A stretch of 64,000 nucleotides of DNA from Filimonas sp. GTDB taxonomy: Bacteria > Bacteroidota > Bacteroidia > Chitinophagales > Chitinophagaceae. The stretch lies in NCBI GenBank assembly GCA_017306865.1, contig JAFKHH010000011.1:992001-1056000 (forward strand). Direction: 5' to 3'. Positions 28,101-36,792 of the stretch are shown here, piece by piece (the stretch's first letter is position 1; every line of letters starts with the position of its first letter). The translations under genes and the position numbers were made by a program. The notes beneath the pieces are model-generated. The model saw only the letters and a program-made list of their open reading frames with translations, ran no database searches and was not told where the DNA came from.

Positions 28101-28694
28101 ATGCTCAAAATAGGACTTACAGGTGGGATAGGGAGTGGTAAAAGTACCGTAGCTGATATCTTTAAAGTATTGGGCATTGCGATCTTTGATGCAGATGCTG
28201 CTGCAAAGAATATTATGAATGTGGATGAAAACCTGAAACAACGTATTATAGAAACCTTTGGTGCAGAGACCTATACGGATGGTGTACTTAACCGGCAGGT
28301 ACTGGGGGGAATCGTATTCAAAGACCCGTTGAAACTGGAACAGTTAAACGCACTGGTGCATCCTGCAACTATTGCTGCTGCTGAAAGATGGATGACGGAA
28401 CAAAAAGGCCCTTATGCAGTAAAAGAAGCTGCTTTGTTCTTTGAGGCCGGATCGGCTACTGGCTTGGATTATATGATTGGTGTAACTGCACCCAAAGCAC
28501 TTCGCATTAAACGGGTAATGGACAGAGATAAGGCTACACGTGATGAAGTGCTGACGCGTATGGCAAGACAAATTGACGATGACATCAAAATGCGCTTATG
28601 TGATTTTGTCATTATAAACGACGACCAGCAATTATTGATACCACAGGTATTGAAAGTACATCAGCAACTTGTAGACTTCACACAAAGGGGCTAA
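28101..28694 (+). CDS. coaE: Dephospho-CoA kinase CoaE
   Basis: 197 residues. P-loop GLTGGIGSGKST at residues 5-16, then IAIFDADAAAK, and EAALFFEAGSATGLDYMIGVTAP. It phosphorylates dephospho-CoA, the last step of CoA synthesis. The order nusB, DUF1573, yajC, coaE is common in this phylum. A YbbR-like gene, often found between yajC and coaE, is missing here. Confidence 0.95.
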   Translation: MLKIGLTGGIGSGKSTVADIFKVLGIAIFDADAAAKNIMNVDENLKQRIIETFGAETYTDGVLNRQVLGGIVFKDPLKLEQLNALVHPATIAAAERWMTEQKGPYAVKEAALFFEAGSATGLDYMIGVTAPKALRIKRVMDRDKATRDEVLTRMARQIDDDIKMRLCDFVIINDDQQLLIPQVLKVHQQLVDFTQRG

Positions 28695-29072
28695 AGCAAA
28701 GCGTGAGTCGTGAATCGGTAATCGTGAATGGGCTTCTCACAACTGACAATCCTATGCTTTCTTGAAGCTTTTTTGTTTTTACTAGCGCAGGCCTCTGGCC
28801 TGTGCTGTTTTGTTACTAAATTTTGTAAGGGAAATGTTTTTTACAAGTAATATACCTTCTTAATTAAAAGAAGTAACAGATGGTAAAAAGGATGTTTATC
28901 CTTATAACAAGCCCCGAAGAGATAAGCAGGCAACTTGGTTCGAGAGGACACGAGTCAAGGCTTAGAAGAGAACCGCTGACAGGGTTTCAAACCATGTCAG
29001 CGTTAGCATAAACCTGTTAAGCAGTAAATGAAAGCAATGCTCATTGACTATTGACTTAATGGCTTTATTCCC
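28695..29072. repeat. Intergenic palindrome cluster, no gene
   Basis: 378 bases. Contains a gtgagtcgtgaatcgg / gggcttctcacaactgac word repeat (about 28703-28750), a hairpin agcgcaggcc/ggcctgtgct (28784-28806), the aaggat/atcctt hairpin (28888-28903), a hairpin at 28934-28959 and a palindrome (28974-29002). Three of these recur in the first 600 bases of the window. Confidence 0.75.
28974..29002. repeat. Palindrome family C (cgctgacagggttt)
   Basis: Arms of 14 nt around one base with one mismatch. The central gacagg core resembles family A. Confidence 0.75.
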
Positions 29073-29633
29073 TTATAATTTGCTCAGTTTAAAATAGCCC
29101 ATGTGTATCGGGTCTTCCAATACTTGTACTGCTTCAGTGATGCGCAGCGTATATTTATCTTTTACAGCTTCCGGTAAAATGTCTGCTATTTCATACATAT
29201 CATCCACATCTATACCATACTTATCATCAATGTGAGATGTGGCAGCGCCAAAACTGGTATGTTTATAAAAGGCTGTTTTCTTCGCCTGCTGTATGGCAAT
29301 GCCTTTATCCGTAGCCACCGTGATCATCTTATAATGAAATTCTTCAAATTCATGCTCCTTATAGCCACCCAGGTTAATGAAGAATAGTTTAGGCGTACTC
29401 ACCTGTACGTTACCTGTCTTCTCTACTACTTCAATGTTGTAACCATCAACAGAGGTAACTGTGCGCCATGCGTCTATATGCACCTTCTCGCCAGCTTCAG
29501 GCCAGAACTGTTTTATGTCTGGTACAAAATCTTTTAACTCATGCCCGATGCAGAAAAAAATATCATGTTGCTCCGTATGCCGTCCAGGCAGGTTGGCGCC
29601 CAGCAATAACATAAACAGTTTTAATTGACTCAT
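29073..29633 (-). CDS. DUF1543 domain protein
   Basis: 186 residues. LFMLLLGANLPGRHTEQHDIFF matches DUF1543, which occurs here twice in tandem (second copy from about 98: KLFFINLGGYKEHEFEEFHYKM). No signal peptide. Function unknown. It stands alone on the minus strand. Confidence 0.9.
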   Translation of the reverse strand: MSQLKLFMLLLGANLPGRHTEQHDIFFCIGHELKDFVPDIKQFWPEAGEKVHIDAWRTVTSVDGYNIEVVEKTGNVQVSTPKLFFINLGGYKEHEFEEFHYKMITVATDKGIAIQQAKKTAFYKHTSFGAATSHIDDKYGIDVDDMYEIADILPEAVKDKYTLRITEAVQVLEDPIHMGYFKLSKL

Positions 29634-29730
29634 ATAAAAAATTGAAGCAGGTTATAAAATAAGACTGTAAACTAAAAACATTATTACTTACTATTGTACC
29701 TCTTTTTCAAGATTTTAATCACATCTCATT

Positions 29731-30063
29731 ATGATAGCTCAAACACCAAAGCCTCCCTATTATGCTGTCATCTTTTCTTCTTTGCGGACAGAAACGCTGG
29801 AAGGTTATGGATCAACCGCAGACAGAATGGTAGAATTAGCTATGCTGCAACCTGGCTACCTGGGGCATGAATCTGCACGTGAAGGATTAGGCATTACCAT
29901 TTCTTATTGGGCAAGCCTGGAAGATATCAGGAACTGGAAACAACAAAGCGAACACCTGATTGCGCAAGAGGCGGGGCGCATGCAATGGTACCAACATTAT
30001 AAAACACGCATCTGTAAAGTAGAAAGGGATTATGAATTTGAAGACGGCCAATACAAAAAATAG
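29731..30063 (+). CDS. Antibiotic biosynthesis monooxygenase (ABM) family protein
   Basis: 110 residues, one ABM-type ferredoxin-like fold: YAVIFSSLRTE, MVELAMLQPGYLGHESARE, ITISYWASLEDIRNWKQQSEH. Such small proteins act as cofactor-free monooxygenases or heme-degrading enzymes, but the exact reaction cannot be told. It overlaps the next gene by 32 bases in a different frame. Confidence 0.88.
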   Translation: MIAQTPKPPYYAVIFSSLRTETLEGYGSTADRMVELAMLQPGYLGHESAREGLGITISYWASLEDIRNWKQQSEHLIAQEAGRMQWYQHYKTRICKVERDYEFEDGQYKK

Positions 30064-30397
30064 AAAACCGGTTATTATTGGTTTGCTGATAGCTGTTGTA
30101 TGTATCGTTTCATTTGCCATGTTTATCGCTGTGCCTAAAGCGGCAAAGCTAACGATGCCATATCGTTGGGGGAATGTACCATTGGGACAGAAGCGTTTTT
30201 TGTTTCACAACTATTATGGCAAGCCGCTGAATGGCGATAGTGCATCGCTTACGGATAAGTGGCGTGCGAACAGGGAGAATGGTTTTTATACACTTGAGGT
30301 TAATTACGGGCAGGATTCTTCCGCGCAACATTATAAAATACTGTTTACGTATAAGGTTGGGTTTATAAAAAAGGAATACAATCTTATGGAACAATAA
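30032..30397 (+). CDS. Single-pass membrane protein of unknown function
   Basis: 121 residues with one transmembrane helix (about 12-34, PVIIGLLIAVVCIVSFAMFI) and a short extracytoplasmic beta-like domain (WGNVPLGQKRFLFHNYYGKP). Its ATG lies inside the ABM gene, so translation is probably coupled. No family recognised. Confidence 0.7.
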   Translation: MNLKTANTKNRKPVIIGLLIAVVCIVSFAMFIAVPKAAKLTMPYRWGNVPLGQKRFLFHNYYGKPLNGDSASLTDKWRANRENGFYTLEVNYGQDSSAQHYKILFTYKVGFIKKEYNLMEQ

Positions 30398-30574
30398 TGC
30401 TTTGCTATTTCAGTGTAACCTTTGTGTTACTTGTATCGCAAAGTGCACAGAGGTTACGCAAAGAACGCAGAGGGAATATGTTTAATTGTTGAATGGCTAA
30501 ATTGTTATGTGCGTTTAAATAATGAAGTGCTTCAGCAATTTATCCATTCAACAATGCAACCATTCAATATTTTC
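30398..30574. repeat. Inverted repeats between converging genes
   Basis: Contains a gtgcacagaggttacgcaaagaacgcagagg word (about 30443-30473), then a strong imperfect inverted repeat: gttgaatggctaaattg (about 30489) with caatttatccattcaac (about 30536). A frame of 63 codons here has no support. Confidence 0.7.
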
Positions 30575-31594
30575 TTATTGCAATCTCGCAATTTTGCCAC
30601 CATTGCCCGCTAAAAATACAGCATCACCTTTCTTCGCTTTTTGCACTACGTGAAAACTTTTCTTTGAAATCAACGTCCAGTTTTTCCCTGCATCGGTGGA
30701 AATATCCACACCGCTTGTGCCGCATGTGATAAGATGTCTTTTGCTTAAATAGACTACACAACTGCGATAACCATGAGGGTTGGTAATTGGTTGGGAGAGG
30801 TGGTTGTCATCACTAAAATTTACCAGGACGCAATTGTTTGCACTGATCGTATCTTTTGTAAAATCTCCGCCCACAACTACCGCGTTCTTATTGTCTGGTG
30901 AAATGGCAATAGAGTTTGCTCCTGTAGATTCAAGTCCTTGTACAATAGGGAGGTCCCACCTTATCCAGTTACCTCCAAACAAGCGTGATTTCTTACCACC
31001 TGTAATGGCTATATATTCAATGTCTTTAATTGGCCCCATTTTTTTTAATGGTTGAATGTTAGTGCCACTTGACGCAAAAAATGCTTCACCATCATTTAAG
31101 GCTATTACATTACGTTGCGGCGCCCATGTCTGGCCGCCATCCTTAGTAGTGGCCAGGTATGCCTGTTGATTAATGGGATCACCGATTACGAAGCCTTCTT
31201 TTTTATTGGCAAACGCCATCGCATCTAAAAACATGCCTTTTGTAGAGTCTGTAAATACAACGTTCCAGTTTTTGCCTCCGTCTGTAGTACGCAATATTTG
31301 TGCTGGTTCTGCAATGGCTATGATCACTGCGGTATTGGCGTCAAACGCTTCTATGTCCCGGAAATCCCTCTTTTCAAAGCCCGGCACCTGCATCCAGGTA
31401 AATGTTTTACCCCCGTCGGTTGATCTTACCACGGTGCCACGGCTGCCACTTGCCCATATTGTGTTGTCATCCACAACGCTTAACCCTCTCAGGCTCACTT
31501 TCGCGTTTGAGTCTAATACATTGATCGTATATGATTGAGCAAAAAGCACAGTTGACAGGAGCAGTGCAAAGCAGAGCAGTATAGGATGTTTCAT
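30575..31594 (-). CDS. Secreted YCF48/BNR-repeat beta-propeller protein
   Basis: 339 residues, signal peptide (MKHPILLCFALLLSTVLFAQ). Asp-box-like repeats STDGGKTF, TTDGGKNW, TKDGGQTW and STDAGKNW give a beta-propeller of the sialidase/YCF48 type. Such proteins are often mislabelled oxidoreductase in Bacteroidota. Function unknown, probably periplasmic. Confidence 0.9.
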   Translation of the reverse strand: MKHPILLCFALLLSTVLFAQSYTINVLDSNAKVSLRGLSVVDDNTIWASGSRGTVVRSTDGGKTFTWMQVPGFEKRDFRDIEAFDANTAVIIAIAEPAQILRTTDGGKNWNVVFTDSTKGMFLDAMAFANKKEGFVIGDPINQQAYLATTKDGGQTWAPQRNVIALNDGEAFFASSGTNIQPLKKMGPIKDIEYIAITGGKKSRLFGGNWIRWDLPIVQGLESTGANSIAISPDNKNAVVVGGDFTKDTISANNCVLVNFSDDNHLSQPITNPHGYRSCVVYLSKRHLITCGTSGVDISTDAGKNWTLISKKSFHVVQKAKKGDAVFLAGNGGKIARLQ

Positions 31595-32046
31595 GTATCT
31601 AAGTTAAGGAGGATGTGTATAAAGTATGTAAAGTATATAAAGAACGTCTCTGTTCTCTTTATATATTCTGTCATAGGTGTCCGAGTGAATTTTATTTGCT
31701 TATTCAATAGTAGGCTTTCATTTGTCTACCGACGGTGTTACTTTTTGTCTTGATACAAAAAGTAACCAAAAAAATCAAGGCTGCAGAAAAGCAGGCTAAA
31801 AATTGTCCTGCCCGCCGAAATCCATTGAACTCGCCGCCAACAACGTTTGTATGTAAGTTGCACCTGGCTCGAACAGCAATGGATTTTTCCGGCGTTCATG
31901 TCAATTTTCTTAACGCAGCTTTTCTGAGGCCGGGCGCTTTTAAAATTATCAAGAGCTCATCTGTTATCCTTTAGCTACCCTATAAACTTTATAAACCCTT
32001 ATGTAATCATGCTCACCCTTGCATCAGGCATACAAACAAGTAGACT
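31595..32046. repeat. Conserved Bacteroidota-type non-coding repeat element
   Basis: 452 bases. At about 31737-31775 gttactttttg / caaaaagtaac forms a hairpin, followed by aaaaaaatcaaggctgcag, then gcccgccgaaatcc and, after a loop, ggatttttccggcg in inverse orientation (about 31809 and 31880), and cttttctgaggccgggcgc. Elements of this layout recur in many Bacteroidota genomes as I remember them. A 79-codon frame from 31735 follows the repeat and is not a gene. Confidence 0.65.
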
Positions 32047-33882
32047 ATGAAAAGATATATCCTAACTCTTTGGCTGCTGCTGGCGGGCAGTACAATTGTT
32101 TTGGCAGATGATAATAAAAGCACGACCAGGGTATCTGCTGCATTAAAAAGCGCCACCGTTTACAGGAATGGGGCAGAGATGCAACACAAGGCCAGTGCAG
32201 AGTTAAAGCAAGGCAACAATGAGCTGATCATAGAGAATATTAGTAACAAGATAGATATAAACAGCATCCAGATAAAAGCGCCTTCCGCAGTTGCTATTCT
32301 GAGTGTAGAGTTTTCAAACAATTATCTCGTAAATACCGAATGGAGCCCGCGTATGACGATGCTGACAGATTCCCTGGCGTCAGCAAAAAAGAATAGTGAT
32401 AAGATACAGCTTGCACTTACAAATGCGACGGACCTGCTGGATGTATTAAAGGCCAACAGGGATATTAAGGGTACGCAAACTGGGTTGAGCGTAGCGGAGT
32501 TGATGAAACTGATGGACTATTACAAATTGAAATCAGCCGAATTGCAGAACGAAATAGCATTGCTCAAAGACAGAAAAACAAAGAATGAAGAAAAGATCAG
32601 TGTGATCAATGCACAGATAGACGAAGAAGAAAATAAGAATACCAGTACAACCGGCCGTTTGGTTTTACAGGTGTCCTCCGTGCTTGCTGGCAAATATGAG
32701 TTTGACCTATCCTACATTGCACAGAACGCGTACTGGACACCTTACTATGATGTGCGTGTGGAGAATATTAAAAATCCGATCAAGATCATTTACAAAGCAA
32801 AGGTGGTGCAGACTACGGGCATAGACTGGAAGCAGGTAAAATTATCGTTGTCTACTGCAACGCCAAGCCAATGGGGCAATGCACCTACACTGCAGCAGTG
32901 GTACCTGGGCTATATTAATCCTATCAGGGCAATGGATAAAAGCCTTGCAGCAAACACACTCAGTGCTGCGCTCGCAGGTAAAATTGCAGGTACACAGCAA
33001 TTGGATGAAGTAGTGGTGACGGCTTATGCAGCGAAAGCAAAGAAAAGTATGGTTGGAGCGGCAAGTACTATAACGGATATTAAACCTTTATACGTGGTAA
33101 ACGGAAAGATTATGGCGGAATCAGAGTATGCAAAGATCAATCCGTCATCTATCAAAGACATAAAGCAACTGAAAGATGCTTCTGCAACAGCAATCTATGG
33201 CTCGCGTGCGGCAAATGGGGTGACAATTGTTACGCTGAAAGATGGCCTGGATGATTATGTTTCTGTAGCGGATAACTCCATGAATGTAACGTTTGACATA
33301 GATATGCCGTATGACGTACCTACAAATGGGAAAGAACAGACTGCCGTTTTGAAAACGATAGATGTCCCATCTTATTTTGAACATTACGCAATACCTAAAC
33401 TGGATAAAGACGCGTACATTTTGAGTAAAGTAACGGGCTGGGAAAAACTGAATCTTTTACCTGGGCAAGCGAACATCATTTTCGAAGGTACGTATGTCGG
33501 CAAATCGTTCATAGACCCATCTTCTACGCAGGATACTTTAAACCTGACATTGGGACTGGATAAACGTGTAGCGGTAAAGCGTGAGAAAATGATCGATTAT
33601 AGCAGTGTGAAATTTCTCGGTAGTAACAAACTGCAAAAGTTAACCTATGAAATAACTGTCCGCAACAATAAAAATGAGGCGGTAAATATGTTGCTGAAAG
33701 ACCAGTTTCCGCTAACGACCAATAAAGATATAGAGGTAGAACTGATAGATGCGGGAGATGCAAAGGTCAATACAGAAATAGGCGTGCTGAACTGGCAACT
33801 GACACTTGCGCCTGGTGAATCGAAAAAGGTGCGCTATACCTACAGTGTGAAATACCCGAAAGATAAGACAGTGAATTTGTGA
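32047..33882 (+). CDS. MuiA family protein (DUF4140/DUF4139) with inserted TonB-plug-like segment
   Basis: 611 residues, signal peptide. DUF4140 at about 30-115 (ATVYRNGAEMQHKASAEL), a coiled coil (about 125-205), then DUF4139 (AYWTPYYDVRVENI at about 231). At about 318-400 the domain is interrupted by LDEVVVTAYAAKAKKSMVGA, PLYVVNGK, and LKDASATAIYGSRAANGVTI, which are the hallmarks of the SusC-type plug. DUF4139 then resumes to the end. The plug without a barrel cannot be a receptor by itself. It may dock to a SusC protein or TonB-related machinery, which is inference. MuiA family function is poorly known. Confidence 0.9.
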   Translation: MKRYILTLWLLLAGSTIVLADDNKSTTRVSAALKSATVYRNGAEMQHKASAELKQGNNELIIENISNKIDINSIQIKAPSAVAILSVEFSNNYLVNTEWSPRMTMLTDSLASAKKNSDKIQLALTNATDLLDVLKANRDIKGTQTGLSVAELMKLMDYYKLKSAELQNEIALLKDRKTKNEEKISVINAQIDEEENKNTSTTGRLVLQVSSVLAGKYEFDLSYIAQNAYWTPYYDVRVENIKNPIKIIYKAKVVQTTGIDWKQVKLSLSTATPSQWGNAPTLQQWYLGYINPIRAMDKSLAANTLSAALAGKIAGTQQLDEVVVTAYAAKAKKSMVGAASTITDIKPLYVVNGKIMAESEYAKINPSSIKDIKQLKDASATAIYGSRAANGVTIVTLKDGLDDYVSVADNSMNVTFDIDMPYDVPTNGKEQTAVLKTIDVPSYFEHYAIPKLDKDAYILSKVTGWEKLNLLPGQANIIFEGTYVGKSFIDPSSTQDTLNLTLGLDKRVAVKREKMIDYSSVKFLGSNKLQKLTYEITVRNNKNEAVNMLLKDQFPLTTNKDIEVELIDAGDAKVNTEIGVLNWQLTLAPGESKKVRYTYSVKYPKDKTVNL

Positions 33883-34049
33883 GTAGTAAGTGGTCAGTTG
33901 TGAGTTGGGAGCAACATTGCAAACGATAATGTTTCTTGCAGAAACGCAGCATAATTCATTCTATGTTTCCCGCAAGAGAATTTTATCGGTACTCACAACT
34001 GACCACTCACCACTCACACCCTTATCTTTGCCGCCTAAATCCATTACAC
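33883..34049. repeat. Inverted repeat (gtgagtagtaagtggtcagttgtgag words)
   Basis: Left arm at about 33880-33906 and right arm at about 33993-34018 (actcacaactgaccactcac) are nearly complementary with a loop of about 90 bases. The tcdA -7 box (34023-34030) follows directly. Confidence 0.7.
34023..34030 (+). promoter_or_regulatory. -7 box TATCTTTG before tcdA
   Basis: Exact TAnnTTTG match 20 bases before ATG 34050. It supports the later start for tcdA. Confidence 0.6.
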
Positions 34050-34781
34050 ATGATCCCTTACTGGATGAGCAGAACGCAACTGCTGCTGGGCGACGAGCCG
34101 GTTGAAACACTGATGAATAAGCATGTATTGGTAGTCGGCCTGGGTGGCGTGGGCGGTATTTGCGCAGAGATGATCGCACGGTCAGGCGTGGGGGAGATGA
34201 CCATAGTAGATGGGGATGTGGTGGACCTGAGTAACTGCAACAGGCAGATCCCGGCGTTACATTCTACTGCCGGCCAGAAGAAAGCGGAGGTACTTGCTGC
34301 GCGTATCAGGGATATTAACCCGGACATAAAGCTGCATGTGATCGTTGCCTACAAAGAGAAAGAAGAGATGAACGAGCTGGTTACTACTGCGCGTTTTGAC
34401 TATGCTGTAGATTGTATAGATACACTTGGGCCAAAGGTTCATTTTCTAAAAGCATGCCTGGACAATAATGTGCCTGTCGTTAGTTCTATGGGCGCAGGCG
34501 GCAGGGTAGACCCGTTGCAGGTAGAAATTGTGGATATAGATGAAACCCGTGAATGCACATTGGCTAAATACGTACGTAAGCGCCTGCATGAGATGGGCAT
34601 ATACAAAGGTATTACTGTTGTCTACAGCAGGGAAAAAATAGATGAGTCAAAAGTGATTGTATCTGAAAAAGCATTTCCCAAAAAATCACTGATCGGAACG
34701 ATCAGTTACATGCCTGCCATATTTGGATGTACAGTGGCGAGCGTGGTGATAAGAGGATTGATAGGAGTGGAAGTGATATAA
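34050..34781 (+). CDS. tcdA: tRNA threonylcarbamoyladenosine dehydratase TcdA (ThiF/E1-like)
   Basis: 243 residues from ATG 34050. Nucleotide site VLVVGLGGVGGICAEMIARSGVG, then the acidic IVDGDVVDLSNCNRQ. The later MGAGGRVDPLQVEIVDI and ISYMPAIFGCTVASVVIRGL are TcdA features. It cyclises t6A37 in tRNAs to ct6A using ATP. The frame runs 38 codons further upstream through repeat sequence and the promoter box, so that longer start is rejected. Confidence 0.93.
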   Translation: MIPYWMSRTQLLLGDEPVETLMNKHVLVVGLGGVGGICAEMIARSGVGEMTIVDGDVVDLSNCNRQIPALHSTAGQKKAEVLAARIRDINPDIKLHVIVAYKEKEEMNELVTTARFDYAVDCIDTLGPKVHFLKACLDNNVPVVSSMGAGGRVDPLQVEIVDIDETRECTLAKYVRKRLHEMGIYKGITVVYSREKIDESKVIVSEKAFPKKSLIGTISYMPAIFGCTVASVVIRGLIGVEVI

Positions 34782-34851
34782 TTGCTTAATGGTTAAATTG
34801 TTTGATTGTTATAGAAAAATACAACCATAAAACAGTTTAACCATGTAACCA

Positions 34852-35358
34852 TTATTCTATAAACCCTATTCTTTCTTTCAACCCTTCTACTACGTTAAAT
34901 ATAATAGGGCACCTGTCATAGTGCATGAATGTGGTGAAGGAACGTTTGGCAAAATGAGGTAAATGCAAGGCAGGAAATTCTTTGCAGCCTGTAAAACGGT
35001 ATTCGTAAACGGTGCATTTGGTATCATCTAAAAAACGGCAAGGCACTGAGTTGATGATCATCATACCAAAGCCGCCGCCCTTCTCTACATATTCCTCGTC
35101 AAATGCTTCGCGCGTCATTTGTAAATGCGCTGCAAGACGGTCCGCCTCATCCGGCTCTACATTTACCATGAGCGATTTACAGCAGTTACCGCAGGAAACA
35201 CAATCTATTTGTGGGGAAACTTCATCGTTAAGCTGATGAACAATGGAGTCGGTTGCTTCGTTGTCGTTGGCGCGCAGAAAATCTTTGAATGCGTCATTCT
35301 CTGCTTCTTTTGCAAGGGCTGCTTGCTTTATTTCTTCTAGGTCGGTAATCAGTTTCAA
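34852..35358 (-). CDS. YkgJ family cysteine-cluster protein
   Basis: 168 residues. CVSCGNCCKSL (about 52-62), then CRFLDDTKCTVYEYRFTGCKEF and a final Cys form the zinc/iron cluster motif of the UPF0153/YkgJ family. Function unknown. No ATG is available near the front, so the start is TTG at 35358. This is supported by a -7-like box (TATCTTCG) a few bases upstream. Confidence 0.88.
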   Translation of the reverse strand: MKLITDLEEIKQAALAKEAENDAFKDFLRANDNEATDSIVHQLNDEVSPQIDCVSCGNCCKSLMVNVEPDEADRLAAHLQMTREAFDEEYVEKGGGFGMMIINSVPCRFLDDTKCTVYEYRFTGCKEFPALHLPHFAKRSFTTFMHYDRCPIIFNVVEGLKERIGFIE

Positions 35359-35658
35359 GCCGCGAAGATAGGATGGATTAATGGCTAAATTGTTCTATTG
35401 TTTAATTGTTATAAATAAACAGCTCAATAGTAATGCTGCAGATGAAAGAAGTGCGACGCAACGAAGATGAATAGAGGATAAATGTTGGGTTCAAAATGAT
35501 TAATTGCTAAATGGTTATAGGGTTTAATTGTTGAATTATTTTAGGGAGAATGATTAATTGTTAGATTGCTTAATTGTTATTGCTGATATGTATTGCAAAG
35601 GTTTTGTAATGGAAAACGAAAAATAATTAAGCAATGCAACCATACAACAATTAAACAC
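35359..35658. repeat. Intergenic word repeats, no gene
   Basis: 300 bases, mostly aattgttgaattattt / taattgttagattgcttaattgttat words on the left and gcaatgcaaccatacaacaattaaac (about 35632-35657) on the right: a long imperfect inverted repeat, possibly two copies. At the start lies the -7-like box 35363-35370 on the minus strand. Confidence 0.65.
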
Positions 35659-36579
35659 TTACAACTCTATCACCACCTTCACATTTTCATTCATATACGG
35701 TCCACCGGGATGATGCGCTGTATAATCCAGGTTTATCCAGTATTCGCCCGCATGTTCGTGGTAGTAAATTCGCTTAATTTGCTCTTTTTCAAATAATTGT
35801 ACGATTGCTTGCTGATAAAGGTCGAACTTACCTTTATCACCTATATACATTTCAGGATACATATGCCCTTCTACAATTACCAGCCTGCAACGGGCACCTA
35901 TAGCCATCATGCAACTTGCCATTAAAATGCTGTGATCGTCACAGTCGCCGCCAAGGCCATTTTCTATCGTTTCGCGGGGCGCAGCAAAGTATTCATCTCT
36001 TTGTGAATCAGGAACATACCGGAAATGGCTATTAATATATTTGAATAAAGAGAGGTAGCGCGTGGTCATGCCGAATTTCACTTGGTATTCATCAAAAGAT
36101 TCTAGTGAATGCATGACTGCAAAATTGCGTACCAATGAATCGTTTGGCGTAACCTTGGCTTTAATGAGTTTAACCGTCTTATTGGTGGAATTGCCGGAGT
36201 TGCCAAACAGGTAGGGGTTCAGGCTTAGTATATCGGTTTGTTTTTTATCCCGGATCATCCAATTTTGATACGCAATGGATTTATAATCATTGATTACGTG
36301 GTCAAAACCGTAATTATTATTGAACTGGTTGTATGTGAGAATGCCCATTAGTAAAATAAAGGCGGCTATGACGAGCGGGCGTACCAGCCAGAGGATAACG
36401 CGAACAACAATAATGGCGATGACAATGGCTATAATAAGGTCCACATTCCATGAGCCGACCATTACCGGTGGGATGAACCGGCAAATGAATGGCGCAAGTG
36501 GAATGATGGTCAAAATGGCCATCAATTGTATCAGTACTTCCTGCCAGGTATGATAATGTTTATTAAGCTCTTGTGCCAT
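35659..36579 (-). CDS. Membrane protein with transglutaminase-like domain
   Basis: 306 residues. Three hydrophobic segments (about 13-35, 44-62 and 65-83) precede a transglutaminase core with the catalytic Cys in GGDCDDHSILMASCM (about 212) and the His in EGHMYPEMYIG. The Asp is probably in YWINLDYTAHHPGGP. It could be a cysteine protease or amidase facing the periplasm; substrate unknown. Confidence 0.85.
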   Translation of the reverse strand: MAQELNKHYHTWQEVLIQLMAILTIIPLAPFICRFIPPVMVGSWNVDLIIAIVIAIIVVRVILWLVRPLVIAAFILLMGILTYNQFNNNYGFDHVINDYKSIAYQNWMIRDKKQTDILSLNPYLFGNSGNSTNKTVKLIKAKVTPNDSLVRNFAVMHSLESFDEYQVKFGMTTRYLSLFKYINSHFRYVPDSQRDEYFAAPRETIENGLGGDCDDHSILMASCMMAIGARCRLVIVEGHMYPEMYIGDKGKFDLYQQAIVQLFEKEQIKRIYYHEHAGEYWINLDYTAHHPGGPYMNENVKVVIEL

Positions 36580-36692
36580 ACTTTGCTAACGTTCTAAGAC
36601 CGGGTTATTGTTCTTGTTGAAAAAAAAGCCAGGCTCTATTTTTATTCACAATCGTGCAAAAGTCCTGCCGTCTTGCGCTATTTGCATTTTAC

Positions 36693-36700
36693 TATATTTG
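36693..36700 (+). promoter_or_regulatory. -7 box TATATTTG before parE
   Basis: Match to TAnnTTTG with a TTG at 36673-36675 as possible -33 element. The leader to ATG 36793 is about 85 bases. Confidence 0.6.
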
Positions 36701-36792
36701 CGACACAAATATTGCTAAAAAGTTTAGTGATTTATCCCTTTCAGTTTATCCAAAACCGTATTTTAGCACGATTTTTAAAATTACAGAGACCT

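Noticed and set aside
28931-28960. tRNA-like TTCGA loop
   Set aside because: A ggttcga word is present, but there is no acceptor stem or anticodon arm; it is part of a hairpin seen also at 429-452.
31735-31974. 79-codon frame on the plus strand
   Set aside because: It follows a structured repeat element and includes the hairpin words; no family and no start signal.
33936-34049. Upstream extension of tcdA
   Set aside because: The extra residues are encoded by repeat sequence and the -7 box; family proteins start near ATG 34050.
36673-36792. Upstream extension of parE from TTG 36673
   Set aside because: It runs over the TATATTTG promoter box, while ATG 36793 begins the conserved protein.
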